NCBI GenBank assembly: GCA_025201705.1
Contig: MU616797.1
Coordinates: 3,719-41,406 of the forward strand
DNA: 37,688 bases
Direction of reading: 5' to 3'
DNA from: Dissophora ornata
Taxonomy: Eukaryota > Mortierellomycota > Mortierellomycetes > Mortierellales > Mortierellaceae
The notes under the pieces were generated by a model. That model was not told the origin of the DNA. It worked only from the letters and a program-made list of their open reading frames with translations, and searched no databases. The translations under genes and the position numbers were made by a program. This document shows, in pieces, positions 19,556 to 29,626 of the stretch (its first letter is position 1; each line of letters opens with the position of its first letter).

Positions 19556-21832
19556 ATGTCCACTCCTCTCCTATCAAAGCCAGCGGCGCTGAGCATCCCC
19601 GAGGTTGTTTTCCTCGTCCTCTCCTCCCTCCCTCTCTGGGAACTTCGTCAAAGCGCCTCATTTGTCTGCCGAGAATGGTATCTCCTTGCTCGTCCGCTTC
19701 TCCACCGCCGAGATTTCCATTGGCTCGGCAAGATCCCGTTCACGGGACGACACCTGCTCGAGACCATCGGTGGCAACATCCAGACCCTGCCCATGGTTTC
19801 CTCGAGCTGTTACTATGTCCGACCCTCGAGGACAAGCAGTTGGGGTCGTCTGCAGGGCCAGTTACAAGAATTGAAGAGGGTGGTCAAAAATCCTGAAGAG
19901 TTTTTTAACGAACTCATCATTGCAGGGAACATAACGATGGACTTGATGAACCTGGAACCTGTGACAATCTTTGCGGCGGGGCTGAGGAGCGTGAGGATCG
20001 AGAACACATGGATGGAGACGATCCACATGGAAGTCATTTTTGAGACATGTCTGGCACTGGAGTGTTTGGATGTCGGCTCAACCTTCCGCTCTGCAAAAGC
20101 CGACCTCCCGCAGGGACAGGCATCAAGCGAGTGGAGAGGGGAAGAATACGAGCAATTGTTGCCGAGAGAAAACCAACTTGCTAAGCTAGTGATACCGGGG
20201 CAGATTCGAGTCACAAAGTTAAAGCGTGTTAGTCTCAGACGGGTCACGGTTGAGCTAAAACTCCTGGAGCAACTGCTCGTCAGCAGCCGCACTCAGTCCT
20301 TGCCCTGCGGTCTGATCGAGTTGGCGCTGGAGCACGTCGTCATCCTGCTGCCATCGTCTGCCCCACCTGAAGACAAGAAGGAACCAAAAGATAACTCGAA
20401 CAGCATCCTCAGTGGCACAGTTGAGGCGACACTTGCAGACCAGTCACAAATATTAGAGATCGTCCATCGTTCCTGCCCCTCCCTTAGCTCGCTCCACTTT
20501 TCGCTCCTCAATTGTCAACCAACACAACAGGACCAGGCTCAGCTCTTCAAGCAATTTCCCGCCATCCAACAATGGGGCCTTCCACATTCCGATATTTTAC
20601 CGTCAACCTTTCTTTCGCTGCAAGCTTACGTGAACAATGTGACCTCACTGGAACTGGCCTGCTCGTACGGCAGTATCGCGCCCCTGACATTACACGAGTA
20701 CCTCTGCAAATCTCCGCAGCTTCGCCATCTCTGGACCCACAATATGATGTTCCCTGCAGAGTACCTCGACTTGGAGGCTCTGGCCGAGAATAAGGCTGGA
20801 TACTATTCACCCAGGAATTGCAATGATCACTCGTCGTCCCCGCCATCCTCACCTTCTCTCGCCAAGGCGGAAGGGCCCAAGGATACAGTAAAGCAACATC
20901 TTTGGCTTCTGAGACGCGTCTGGGCCTGTCGGAACTTGGAAACTCTTCAGATCAAGGTCGGAGGTCTCTCTGGGGATGCGAGAACAGCCCGAAATTCGCG
21001 TGTCATGTTTGCATATTTTTCGGTAGTCTGTCCACGATTACGGGATCTGAGCATCACGAGGAGCATGATGCATGTGGAGTTGGAATCTGGGCTGTGTTAT
21101 CTTGGAGCGATGGAGGAGCTGGAGAAATTGACGTTGCAGTCGACGCATTTCTGGGTCAAGTATGTGAGTGATTTAGAGTGGATCCAAAAATCGTCTTCAG
21201 TGGCGGCCGAAGCAGCAGAAGCGGCGGCTGCGGCGAAAAGGGCGAGGACTGCGAGACCGTCTGCCATGACTTTTGGTGGAAGAAGGAGTAGCACTGGAAG
21301 GGCAATGAGCAAAAGTATTAGCAGGACAACGACCCGAAGCACGATGGCTTCGGGGTCAATGCTTCAATTCAAGAGAAGCAAAACTCGGGCTTCAGTCGAG
21401 AGTGGGCGCAAGTCGAATATATGGCGCAGAGTCATGGGCAAGATCCTGGGAAAGAGCTCGGGAGACATATTTGGAAACCGCCACCGAGGAGAAGACGTTA
21501 TCAAACGAACGAGGGCTAGCTCCTTGACCACAGACAACCCCATAAGTCCTGAACGGGCGGAAGAGGCGGCTATTATCGAGCGGCTGCTCAGCATGTACAA
21601 GCCCGAGAGTGTGACAAGATTCCTGGAGAGGATGGAAAGGAGAAAATTACGGGCGGAAGCGAGAGAGAACCGCCGACACGAGGATGACGAGGAGGGCGAG
21701 GTTGGATACTGCTGGCCGGAGATGGAGATGTTTGTAATGGATGCCGCCAAGTACTCGGGGGTTTCGAGTCGGTCCCTGGGGGCGATCTTCGGGAAACTAC
21801 GGCCAGAAATTACCTTCCGGGCGTTTTCATAA
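19556..21832 (+). CDS. F-box/LRR protein, type B copy 1
   Basis: Intronless, 758 aa from the ATG at 19556, the first ATG in frame. The F-box is at about residues 10-52: LSIPEVVFLVLSSLPLWELR, then SFVCREWYLLARPLLH. Leucine-rich segments follow (LRSVRIENTWMETIHMEVIF; NNVTSLELACSYGS; WACRNLETLQIKVGG). At about 548-715 the repeat region is interrupted by an Ala-rich stretch and a long basic Ser/Arg/Thr-rich linker that is probably disordered. The protein closes with YCWPEMEMF and ends in FRAFS. Blocks such as VTSLEL, HE(Y/F)LC.SPQL, (R/D)RIMFAY-like, VCP.(L/I)RDL and CWP are shared with 30528-32483, so the two are paralogues. The likely role is substrate recognition in an SCF ubiquitin ligase; the target is unknown. 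Confidence 0.83.
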   Translation: MSTPLLSKPAALSIPEVVFLVLSSLPLWELRQSASFVCREWYLLARPLLHRRDFHWLGKIPFTGRHLLETIGGNIQTLPMVSSSCYYVRPSRTSSWGRLQGQLQELKRVVKNPEEFFNELIIAGNITMDLMNLEPVTIFAAGLRSVRIENTWMETIHMEVIFETCLALECLDVGSTFRSAKADLPQGQASSEWRGEEYEQLLPRENQLAKLVIPGQIRVTKLKRVSLRRVTVELKLLEQLLVSSRTQSLPCGLIELALEHVVILLPSSAPPEDKKEPKDNSNSILSGTVEATLADQSQILEIVHRSCPSLSSLHFSLLNCQPTQQDQAQLFKQFPAIQQWGLPHSDILPSTFLSLQAYVNNVTSLELACSYGSIAPLTLHEYLCKSPQLRHLWTHNMMFPAEYLDLEALAENKAGYYSPRNCNDHSSSPPSSPSLAKAEGPKDTVKQHLWLLRRVWACRNLETLQIKVGGLSGDARTARNSRVMFAYFSVVCPRLRDLSITRSMMHVELESGLCYLGAMEELEKLTLQSTHFWVKYVSDLEWIQKSSSVAAEAAEAAAAAKRARTARPSAMTFGGRRSSTGRAMSKSISRTTTRSTMASGSMLQFKRSKTRASVESGRKSNIWRRVMGKILGKSSGDIFGNRHRGEDVIKRTRASSLTTDNPISPERAEEAAIIERLLSMYKPESVTRFLERMERRKLRAEARENRRHEDDEEGEVGYCWPEMEMFVMDAAKYSGVSSRSLGAIFGKLRPEITFRAFS

Positions 21833-22112
21833 GTGGCACAGATAGATAAGGATTGAATACAACGAGGGTCGAACGTTTGATGTCTTGTCCATTCCGCTGT
21901 CTTGTGCGTGTGTGTTCAACACGCTACTCCATGGTGCAGAACGCGTCTCTATTGCTCGCGACACAACCCTGGAAGAGAGAGGCGCACCGCGTCGCGTGCG
22001 GACAGCGCAGACGAGGTGACTGTCCTCAATGGATCGATCGGCACATCTTTTTCAGTGCTCCGAACATCGGTCGTTTGTTCTTTTCCTATTCGCTCCACAC
22101 CTCATTCTCTCC

Positions 22113-23106
22113 ATGTCTTCCCCATCAGTACCATCCTCACAATTCGCTTCGGCCCATGCTCTCATCTCCTCCTGGAGGGAAGCGCTGTCGCTTTCGCCTG
22201 CAGAGCTGCGGCCTATCCTTATTGTACGGTTCGTTGTCGGCGTTCATGAACACGACTTTTATTTTAATTCTCGGCTCACGCCTCTTACATATCTTGAATC
22301 GTAATTCAACCGATACAACTTCTAGGCATGCGCTGTCACTGCCGCCAATTACCCAAAGCTTCTTGTTCCTTTAGTTCAGCAGGCACTCTCCGAGATTGCT
22401 GCCGGATCTTTATCGGTCCCAACCACCAATACCCCACCATCGACATCATCATCAGTAACAGCAGCCACGTCCGACGCCACGTTGACGGAGCAGATTCGGT
22501 TCGTCCGTAGACTGCGGGAGGCTCTTTATAAGGCCTCAGTATTGTGCGGAGGACCCTATGGGATTAATGCGCTAGGCGCTGTCAATTTTGCACTAGATCC
22601 AGAGCTGTCGGCAGCCGTGAATGGTTATGGGCCATTGCGGGGGCCTGCCAATGCTGCGAGTCCTGAGGAGTACCAGCAACGTGGAAGGGATCTCTTCCAG
22701 ACTATCTACCAACACCACAGTAAGTTTGGTGGTCGTCGTTGTATACTTGCTGATTTGCAATTGCCTCGAAGTAAACCAGAATATCTAACCCATCCTCTGG
22801 ATGTTCAATTAAGCTGAACCAATCTTGACCAAGATTGGAAATAGTAGCCAAGATTTGGTGCAAGGTATCCTGAGAGACACGTATGGCAAAATTCTTAGCG
22901 ATATTTCTCTGATCACTATTCCTGAGACCGAGCTCTGTCTGGTGGCCACGTTGGTGCCTCTAAACGTCCCTCCACAGCTGAAGAGTCACGTCTACGGAGC
23001 CAGGAATGTGGGTGTACCGATGGAGCAGGTCCAAGAGTTGGTTACTGTTGCTGAGACGATTACACGATGGGCCCATACTCAGGCCAACGACAAGAGTTCT
23101 CTGTAG
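22113..23106 (+). CDS. AhpD-like / carboxymuconolactone-decarboxylase-fold protein
   Basis: 265 aa from inferred exons 22113-22223, 22326-22719 and 22814-23106. The first donor is GTACGG at 22224, the only nearby one that keeps the frame into the exon at 22326. It is predicted to be all-helical. The core block RLREALYKASVLCGGPYGINAL and the C-terminal RNVGVPMEQVQELVTVAETI resemble fungal proteins annotated with the AhpD-like/CMD fold. Between them lies a Thr/Ser/Pro-rich linker (around VPTTNTPPSTSSSVTAATS), probably disordered. The CxxC redox pair of true AhpD is absent, so a peroxidase-reductase role is doubtful. The gene ends 56 bp from the convergent ATP23 gene. Its AATAAA (23165-23170) overlaps the last base of the ATP23 stop codon. 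The molecular function is unknown. Confidence 0.72.
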
Positions 23107-23162
23107 AGAAAAGATTTTCATGACACAGTCTATCGATTTTTTTAATAGATTACAATTATGTG

Positions 23163-24015
23163 CTAATAAAACTCATCAAAGGGTCGAGTGTCGTTGTAAC
23201 ATGATTCAAAGACAGCATTGACAGCTCTTTCAGCAGCGGCGCGGGAGGAACATTTGGGGTTGGCCTCGACAGACAGGATGGCGCGACGCTTGACACATTC
23301 CTGGTGCTGTTTTGTGAAGGTATAGATACCGCGACGCACCTCACGCGACCAATTGCAATCGCCGCTTAATGCAGCGGCACGCACCTCACTACAGGCGTGG
23401 TGACGAAGGTTTTCCCAGTCGACGTTGAAGACGCAATGATCGTACATGTGGATCATCTCGTGAATCATGGTGTGTTCCTGGTGTTTTTTACTGAAGAATC
23501 CATTTTGGCAGAGCATGATGCCATGGTCTTTGGAAAATCCTCCTGACTTTGTGGCGTCGCAGGCCGCACACTCCATCATGTTCTTGGTCAGAGGGCATCC
23601 GGCATTCTTCAGGTTGTTCATCATGAAGCGGACACCGGGGCCTAACGATTGCGGGATATGTCGAAAGTATCGACAAAGAGTTAGTGATTGAAAGGCCCGT
23701 GCCCTGGAGGTGGCGCGTTTGCGGGGGTATGATGGATAAATGGCAAAATTAGGCCTGGGCATCCTTACTGCTCTTGATGAGCTGCTCCTTGCGCAACTCG
23801 CACTGCTTCTGGTTGACCTTTTCGACCTCTGCTTGGAATTCTGCTTGCGAGAGTCCGACACCGGTGATCAAGGACAGCGTCCTGCGCCAGCGCTCGAACG
23901 CCTTTTGCTCTTTGCCCTCTTTCTCTGAGAACCCGCTCGATATGGGTGCTGTAGAGGGCTGCGGTGACGACTGTTGTGGCTCTGTCGGTGTCTGAGTCTG
24001 CTGTGCCTGTGTCAT
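23163..24015 (-). CDS. ATP23: Mitochondrial inner-membrane metalloprotease Atp23
   Basis: 241 aa from complement(join(23163..23641,23769..24015)). In yeast, Atp23 processes the Atp6 precursor and helps assemble the F1Fo-ATP synthase in the intermembrane space. The zinc protease motif HEMIH (H143-H147) is followed by MYDHCVFNVDW and HHACSEVRAAALSGDC, as in the family. The many conserved cysteines (C98, C107, C110, C127 and several in the C-terminal half) fit oxidative import by the Mia40 pathway. The first 60 residues are a Gln/Thr/Pro-rich tail without a classic presequence, which also fits. The single intron splits Ser83 (A|GC). The catalytic residues are intact and the length is near the family norm. 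It is head-to-head with the PPR gene, which is also mitochondrial. Confidence 0.93.
23165..23170 (+). terminator. polyadenylation signal AATAAA overlapping the end of ATP23
   Basis: AATAAA 59 nt after the stop of the AhpD-like gene. It runs into the opposite-strand ATP23 coding end, so the two 3' ends must overlap if this signal is used. Confidence 0.45.
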
Positions 24016-24533
24016 GGTGGCGATGAAGTTTGTGATGGGGTTTGCGATAGAGTGGATAGTCTCTGGTTGTGTTGGTGGTTCCTGGCTGGCTCCCGTGTGG
24101 TTCAGTGTCCGATTCTGTTGCTACAATGTGTTTCCCAAGCGACGAATGAAGCGATGGCCAGGACAGGGGACAAGGCACCCAAGCAACGGGCAGCAGTGGC
24201 TTTTTGATCATGGCGATTTGTTTACTTGCACGCAGTCACCACTGCTGCACTCGGTTCAAGCCAAAGGCCCTGACTCCCGAAAAGGCAGAAAAAGTGATCG
24301 CATACCGACTGCACTCGCATTCTCCCCCGCTCCTTCTTCTGATCGCAGCCTCGGAATCCATTCAACAACAACCGCAGCCTACCAGTGTTCGATTGCTCCA
24401 GTGTGCTTCTGCGTTCTACTTCCGGATTCCCTGGTAAATCTGTACGCGATCACGAATCAGCACCTCCTTGGCACTTCATTCTGACACAGGTACAGATCAG
24501 CTTTGTTGTTCCTTAAACTTTTTTGCAGAGACA
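24016..24533. promoter_or_regulatory. bidirectional promoter region ATP23 / PPR gene
   Basis: 518 bp between two divergent start codons. No canonical TATA box was seen near either gene. The PPR frame stays open upstream of 24534 but has no earlier ATG. A GTACAG...TTTTGCAG segment (24490-24528) just before that ATG looks intron-like but would be only about 39 nt. Confidence 0.4.
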
Positions 24534-27500
24534 ATGGGATCCTCGCCTGGCCCGCTCACCCATGCTACTCTTCCCTCTTCCTTTCCCCTATTCTATCCAG
24601 GAACTTTGTGGCGCGTGAGGGCAACCAGATGCAGTATGTCGAAATCCAAGGCCGTCCACTGGCCAGTTCTCGTCGCCAACTCGTTACCAAACGCCAGGTC
24701 TGCCTGTAAAGCGCCACCTCCCGCCGCGACTTTCAGCACTATTTCGCGTCAATGCAGCAGCGTTAGCAGGAGAACCCACCCAGAAAGGACATTAATATCA
24801 AGGAACCCTGCCTTACAGTCTGCAGACTCTCCATCTTCATGCTGGAAATCTGGATCAGCCCGATCAAAATCGACATTTGCCAAACAATATACCTCTCGGA
24901 ATATTCAGAACTCGCCCCCATGTCTCTGCTCTTGCAGTCTCTTTTCGCCATTTTTCCCGCCGACCGTGACGCCACGTACAGCACCGTCGTCAAGGCTAGG
25001 ACGATCTGGGTTTCGTCAAACACGCCAGGCTCATTCATCCAGCACCCCTAACTCTCAATCTGTCGAAGAAGGCGCCAAGTCCAAATCACAGGCTTTCACT
25101 GGACCCAAGGCTCAGCGTCAGCGCAAATCAAGGCTAGTTGCACTTGTGTCTGCCAATTCGCCACCAGCTCCCATATCACCACCCAGCCTCAATGGCTCAT
25201 CTCTCACTGCTGGAACATTGGAAAAGCCAAAGAGGAAGAGGCAATCAATAGTCCGAAATCATCAATCGCCATTAGACTACACACGTTCGCCAACAGCAAC
25301 TACAACACATGAGAAACATCGAGTCGCACTTGGCAACTTTAGGCTACTCATCCATTCGGAACATCTTTGTGCTCAACACCTTCGATCTATCACGCTACCC
25401 TATCACCAAATGCTGACCGCAGAACATCGTATATCATCTTCGATCGTCCCCCCACTGCCTGCTCTACAGCAACTTTATTCCTACTTGGAGTCATCCAACT
25501 CTGTCGATCAATTGACCGAAGCCGACTGGAACTCGTTTATATTCTGGCTTTCGCATCATAATGACTACCGGACAATGACTCTTTTGCACCTGGCGATGTT
25601 GGGCGACTCAGGACTGGCGGAAAAGTGCAGTACCACGTCTTACTACCTACTCACGGAGGCGCGCTTAAGAGCCCTACGTAATGAACCTGCTGCAAGGAAA
25701 GCGTCCGATCAGCCTGGGTCAGGATCAATGTCAGATTTTACGATTACAACACCTACAGCAAGCAGTGTTCTTCAAAGCACGATTGATCGCATGGAGGAGG
25801 TTAAGGTGCCTCGCAGCCTGGATTTGTATGGACTCTGGATCCGGGCGGCTGTGCAGGAAGAGAACTGGCAGATGGGAATCGAGGCTTGGAAGCGACTGAA
25901 GGCAGAGAGGAAACAGCTACCAGATATCCCTATCGCTCCCACTGCTCATGCGATACAATGTTACTTGCACATTGGCAACATGGCAGAGACAAAGACTTTG
26001 CTCGAATCTGTTCTGGATCGATCTGCAGCTATCCAACAACAACAAAGCTACATCAATATCACAGAGGGCGCACAACCGGAAGGGGCGAGCGCTGGTGGTG
26101 GAGAAGGAGAGTGGGAGGCCATTGCTACCGACGAGCGGCAAGAGTTTTTGAAGCGACAAAGGCAGACCATGCAATATCTCGCAGCATTGCAGCAGAAAAC
26201 TGCTGCGGCAATGGAATCCAATTGGGTCAACGCTGGTTCGTCGAGCCCCTATAATATCCTGGAATGGAAAGCGGTCGTGGATCCTGCACTAATTGAGGCC
26301 GTTTGTCTGGACGAGAATGACAAGAATGGCTCTGCGCTGGTGTCGGAACTGGCTCTGGATCTGTTTAAGCAAGGACATGTTCTAGACAGGAATCGATTTC
26401 GGTATCTCACTCGGTATGTTGGAGCATGCAACACCTCCGAGGGCGCTGAGACATTTCTAAGGCGTTTGGTCGAATTCACCAAATCGGCTTCACTCTCACT
26501 TCCCACATCGTCGTCGCCGTCATCCGGAAAGAATGAACATAATAGTGCGTCGACCCCTCCGATAAAGGACACTCGCAAAATGAAGAAAATTATCGAATCA
26601 ACCACGAAGATGCTAGTAGAGGTTGGACTACAGGAAATTGTCAAGCAGGCGAGCGCAGAGAGCGATTTTGACCGCGCTCAGAAGATCTTTCAGGGAATGG
26701 CCGCCCAGGAGATACCGTTGAGTGCCAATACATCGGAGAAACTGATTGTTGGACTGACGAAGCACGACGATTTCCGATCCGCTCTGGAAGTGCTGGACAA
26801 GTCTTTACAAGACAAGAGGGTCCCGTCGGTCGACACTGCTAATATCGTACTGGAGGGATTGATAAAGGGCGAGATGCTGGGGGAGTCGGTGGCAGTGTTC
26901 CGCGACCTAACGGAGAACCATGGTCTTAAACCGAACGTAAAGATGTATCGCAATCTCTTGAAACTGTCAGCGACATATGGACAACTTTCCATGACTCAAA
27001 GGATTATGTCGGCACTCAAAGGGATAGGTGTAAAGCAGGATGGGGAACTTTACCGCGACCTTATGCGTTGTTATGTTCGTCTGGATAATCTACAGGCAGC
27101 CATTAAGGTCTTTGAGGACATGGATCGAGAAGAGATTACGAACGAGATCATGCACATCAATGTCTTGCTCGAAGGAGCAGTACGCTACTCGTCTCCAGCG
27201 ACCGTTATTGGCATTTTGGAGATTATGTCGTCCCAAAGAATCCATCCAAACCCCGAAACTTGGAACATTCTCTTGAGTGGCGCCTTCCGAGCAAAGGACA
27301 GGATACTTGCTCAAGAACTGTATCAGGAACTGTCTTTCTCTGTTGTGGAGGGAGCCCAGGATAGGGCCGATGGAGCACTGCGCGCATCCCGCCACCCCGA
27401 GACGTTCCATCTCTTAATGAACGAATACGCGGAGCGTCATGGCATTGATCCAGCGCTCAGGTTGCTAAAAGGCGCCTTGGATGCCAGATACCCGAGTCAA

Positions 27501-28232
27501 GTTTCGCCAAGCATGTACCGGGATTTGATGCAAAAGAGCTGTGAGCAAGGGAAGGGTGTCGCTGGCTTTGAGATTTATCAGCTTTTGCGACAGACCGAAC
27601 GTGTCAGTAGCCGCAGTGGCCGACGCGGATTCGTGACGCTGCAGGATTTGGATGATTCCGGCATTGGCTTTCGATCGTCGTCGACCCGCTCGGCTGCCGT
27701 ATCGTCGTCGACCCGCTCGGCTGCCGTATCGACAACTGCATCTGCGTCGGCCATCACTTCAGCCTCCCCGTCAGCTGTGCCCCCAACTCTGGTGAGCCTA
27801 TACGGAAAGGTGATGATGCAGCTGAGCGAAGAGGGCCAGGTCGAGCGCGGAAGGGAGATGGCGACCGATTTGATCCTTTCAGGCTTTGAGATGGACCAGA
27901 ACTTGATCGCGAGTGCCATTAAATTCTATGCCAGATCAGGCGAACTGGCAGCTGCCTTCGGGCTTTTCCTGAAGATGGGGAAAGCGTATGGTGTGGGGAC
28001 CACGCGGGAGATGGTCCAGACGCTCTACGAGGCTTCGCGAGCGCATGGGCTATCAGTGACTGCATCGGCTGCGGGATCATCTAGAGCGTCTTCTGGAGCT
28101 ACCGCTGCTGGTGCAACGTCAACGAAATGGGACGATGCATCGACGCAGCTGTGGATGAAGGCTTTGAGGGCGTCGATGGAGCAATATGGAGTAATGGCGG
28201 GTTCGAGGGGTATGTGGCCCGAAGGAAGATGA
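24534..28232 (+). CDS. Large mitochondrial pentatricopeptide-repeat (PPR) protein
   Basis: Intronless, 1232 aa from the first in-frame ATG (24534), or 1198 aa from the ATG at 24636, whose N-terminus (MSKSKAVHWPVLV, many Arg/Ser, no acidic residues early) looks like a mitochondrial presequence. The middle and C-terminal parts are helical 35-residue-type repeats, for example FDRAQKIFQGMAAQEIPLSA, SALEVLDKSLQDKRVPSV, YRNLLKLSATYGQLSMTQRI, YRDLMRCYVRLDNLQAAIKV and ETWNILLSGAFRAKDRILAQ. PPR proteins bind organellar RNA and act in processing, stability or translation. The first 300 residues are basic and low in structure. Other inserts are Ser/Gly-rich, one with an exact 27-bp tandem duplication at 27674-27727. 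No catalytic domain such as SMR was recognised. The RNA target is unknown. Confidence 0.82.
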   Translation: MGSSPGPLTHATLPSSFPLFYPGTLWRVRATRCSMSKSKAVHWPVLVANSLPNARSACKAPPPAATFSTISRQCSSVSRRTHPERTLISRNPALQSADSPSSCWKSGSARSKSTFAKQYTSRNIQNSPPCLCSCSLFSPFFPPTVTPRTAPSSRLGRSGFRQTRQAHSSSTPNSQSVEEGAKSKSQAFTGPKAQRQRKSRLVALVSANSPPAPISPPSLNGSSLTAGTLEKPKRKRQSIVRNHQSPLDYTRSPTATTTHEKHRVALGNFRLLIHSEHLCAQHLRSITLPYHQMLTAEHRISSSIVPPLPALQQLYSYLESSNSVDQLTEADWNSFIFWLSHHNDYRTMTLLHLAMLGDSGLAEKCSTTSYYLLTEARLRALRNEPAARKASDQPGSGSMSDFTITTPTASSVLQSTIDRMEEVKVPRSLDLYGLWIRAAVQEENWQMGIEAWKRLKAERKQLPDIPIAPTAHAIQCYLHIGNMAETKTLLESVLDRSAAIQQQQSYINITEGAQPEGASAGGGEGEWEAIATDERQEFLKRQRQTMQYLAALQQKTAAAMESNWVNAGSSSPYNILEWKAVVDPALIEAVCLDENDKNGSALVSELALDLFKQGHVLDRNRFRYLTRYVGACNTSEGAETFLRRLVEFTKSASLSLPTSSSPSSGKNEHNSASTPPIKDTRKMKKIIESTTKMLVEVGLQEIVKQASAESDFDRAQKIFQGMAAQEIPLSANTSEKLIVGLTKHDDFRSALEVLDKSLQDKRVPSVDTANIVLEGLIKGEMLGESVAVFRDLTENHGLKPNVKMYRNLLKLSATYGQLSMTQRIMSALKGIGVKQDGELYRDLMRCYVRLDNLQAAIKVFEDMDREEITNEIMHINVLLEGAVRYSSPATVIGILEIMSSQRIHPNPETWNILLSGAFRAKDRILAQELYQELSFSVVEGAQDRADGALRASRHPETFHLLMNEYAERHGIDPALRLLKGALDARYPSQVSPSMYRDLMQKSCEQGKGVAGFEIYQLLRQTERVSSRSGRRGFVTLQDLDDSGIGFRSSSTRSAAVSSSTRSAAVSTTASASAITSASPSAVPPTLVSLYGKVMMQLSEEGQVERGREMATDLILSGFEMDQNLIASAIKFYARSGELAAAFGLFLKMGKAYGVGTTREMVQTLYEASRAHGLSVTASAAGSSRASSGATAAGATSTKWDDASTQLWMKALRASMEQYGVMAGSRGMWPEGR
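27674..27727 (+). repeat. 27-bp exact tandem duplication inside the PPR gene
   Basis: Copies at 27674-27700 and 27701-27727 are identical and in frame, encoding SSSTRSAAV twice. They lie in a Ser/Ala-rich linker between repeats, so length changes here should be tolerated. Confidence 0.85.
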
Positions 28233-28558
28233 AGACTATGGAATGTGAGTGCCACGTCAAATAGAGCTTAGAAAAGTGTCCATCAAGAAGAACACACAAA
28301 CACAAGCATAAACATGTATATTAGCGCACACCACACAAGCAAATCAAAAATAGTGATCCGAGTGTTGGACACGTTGAACAATTTGCCACGCATGTTGTAG
28401 TTGCAAAGGCTGTGCAGATGAGCGGAGTTCAGGGCGAAATGGCTAGGATCATAGCTACCATGCACAGCCCGTGCGGCACATAAGTACAGAAGAAGCAAGA
28501 TCTTTGATCAATCACACGCTCGCTTTTATTCATTCACATTCCTCGACTTTTCATTGCC
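28233..28558. other. intergenic region before type A F-box copy 2
   Basis: 326 bp, AT-rich, between two plus-strand genes. No polyadenylation hexamer of canonical sequence and no further gene were seen. Confidence 0.4.
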
Positions 28559-29593
28559 ATGGTCAATCCTCTAGATCTGCCAGAAATCCGCGAGCGGGTC
28601 GGGCAGTATCTCTCTATAAGAGAGCTGCTGTCATGTCTCCTCGTGAACAAGGACTGGCACTGCTCTTTCCTGCCATTGATCGGACAACAGACCGTCGTCT
28701 GTTACAACAACAATGGCTCCGCGTCCTCTTCGTCGTCTTCATATGTGCAAGGCAATATTCAATTACAGAGACAACAGTTCCAGCGCCTTGACTTTCACTG
28801 TACATGTCCACCTGTAACGACGACGACGACGATGACGACGACGACGGCGGCAACTGAAGGATGTCGTCGCCTAAATCATCTCAAACTCGTAAGCTTCCTC
28901 TCTTCATCAACTCACGACAACGTCAATGCCAATACCAATATCAACGCTGCCACCGACGCTGCCGAGGTACAGACGTACTGTGATAACATGAGTGCCACCG
29001 CTACACTGCAAGTCTGGGAACAAATGTCCGAGTTTGTGCAACGCCGTCGCTACTCCCTCCTGACTCTAGAACTCATCGTCGGCGACGATCAGATTGCCCA
29101 TTGTTTGTGGAACAGTATCTCCAGTTGCGCAAGGCTCACCTCCATAACACTTTGCTCTGTCACCGTCCCAGAGTCGCAAGCAGCCGTGTTCTGGAAAGCC
29201 CTTTCTAATGTGGAACGACTCAGGCTCAAACGCACAACGCTCAGCATGCAAAACTGGGCCAAAATTCAAATCCAGGCAAGGAAACGTACCCACGACGACG
29301 ACGGAGGTATTATCCCATGGGATCCCGCCCTGCCGAGACTCAAGTCCTTGTCGATGTTCTACATATCGGGTGTATCTCCTATTGTCCAAATATGGCTTAC
29401 GCAAAACAGCCCAGAGTTGGAATCTTTGACCTGGCATGGTGCAAATAAGGCAGGAGAATTCTTGGACTTGGCGATGCTGTTGAAGAACAGAGATCAGTTC
29501 TGGCGGTGGGACAACTTACATTCGATGGACCTCCTGGGCCACGGTAACCTGAGTCTGAGTGATTCGGTTCTGTACAAGCTGCTGACTGAGGTC

Positions 29594-29626
<33 letters not shown>

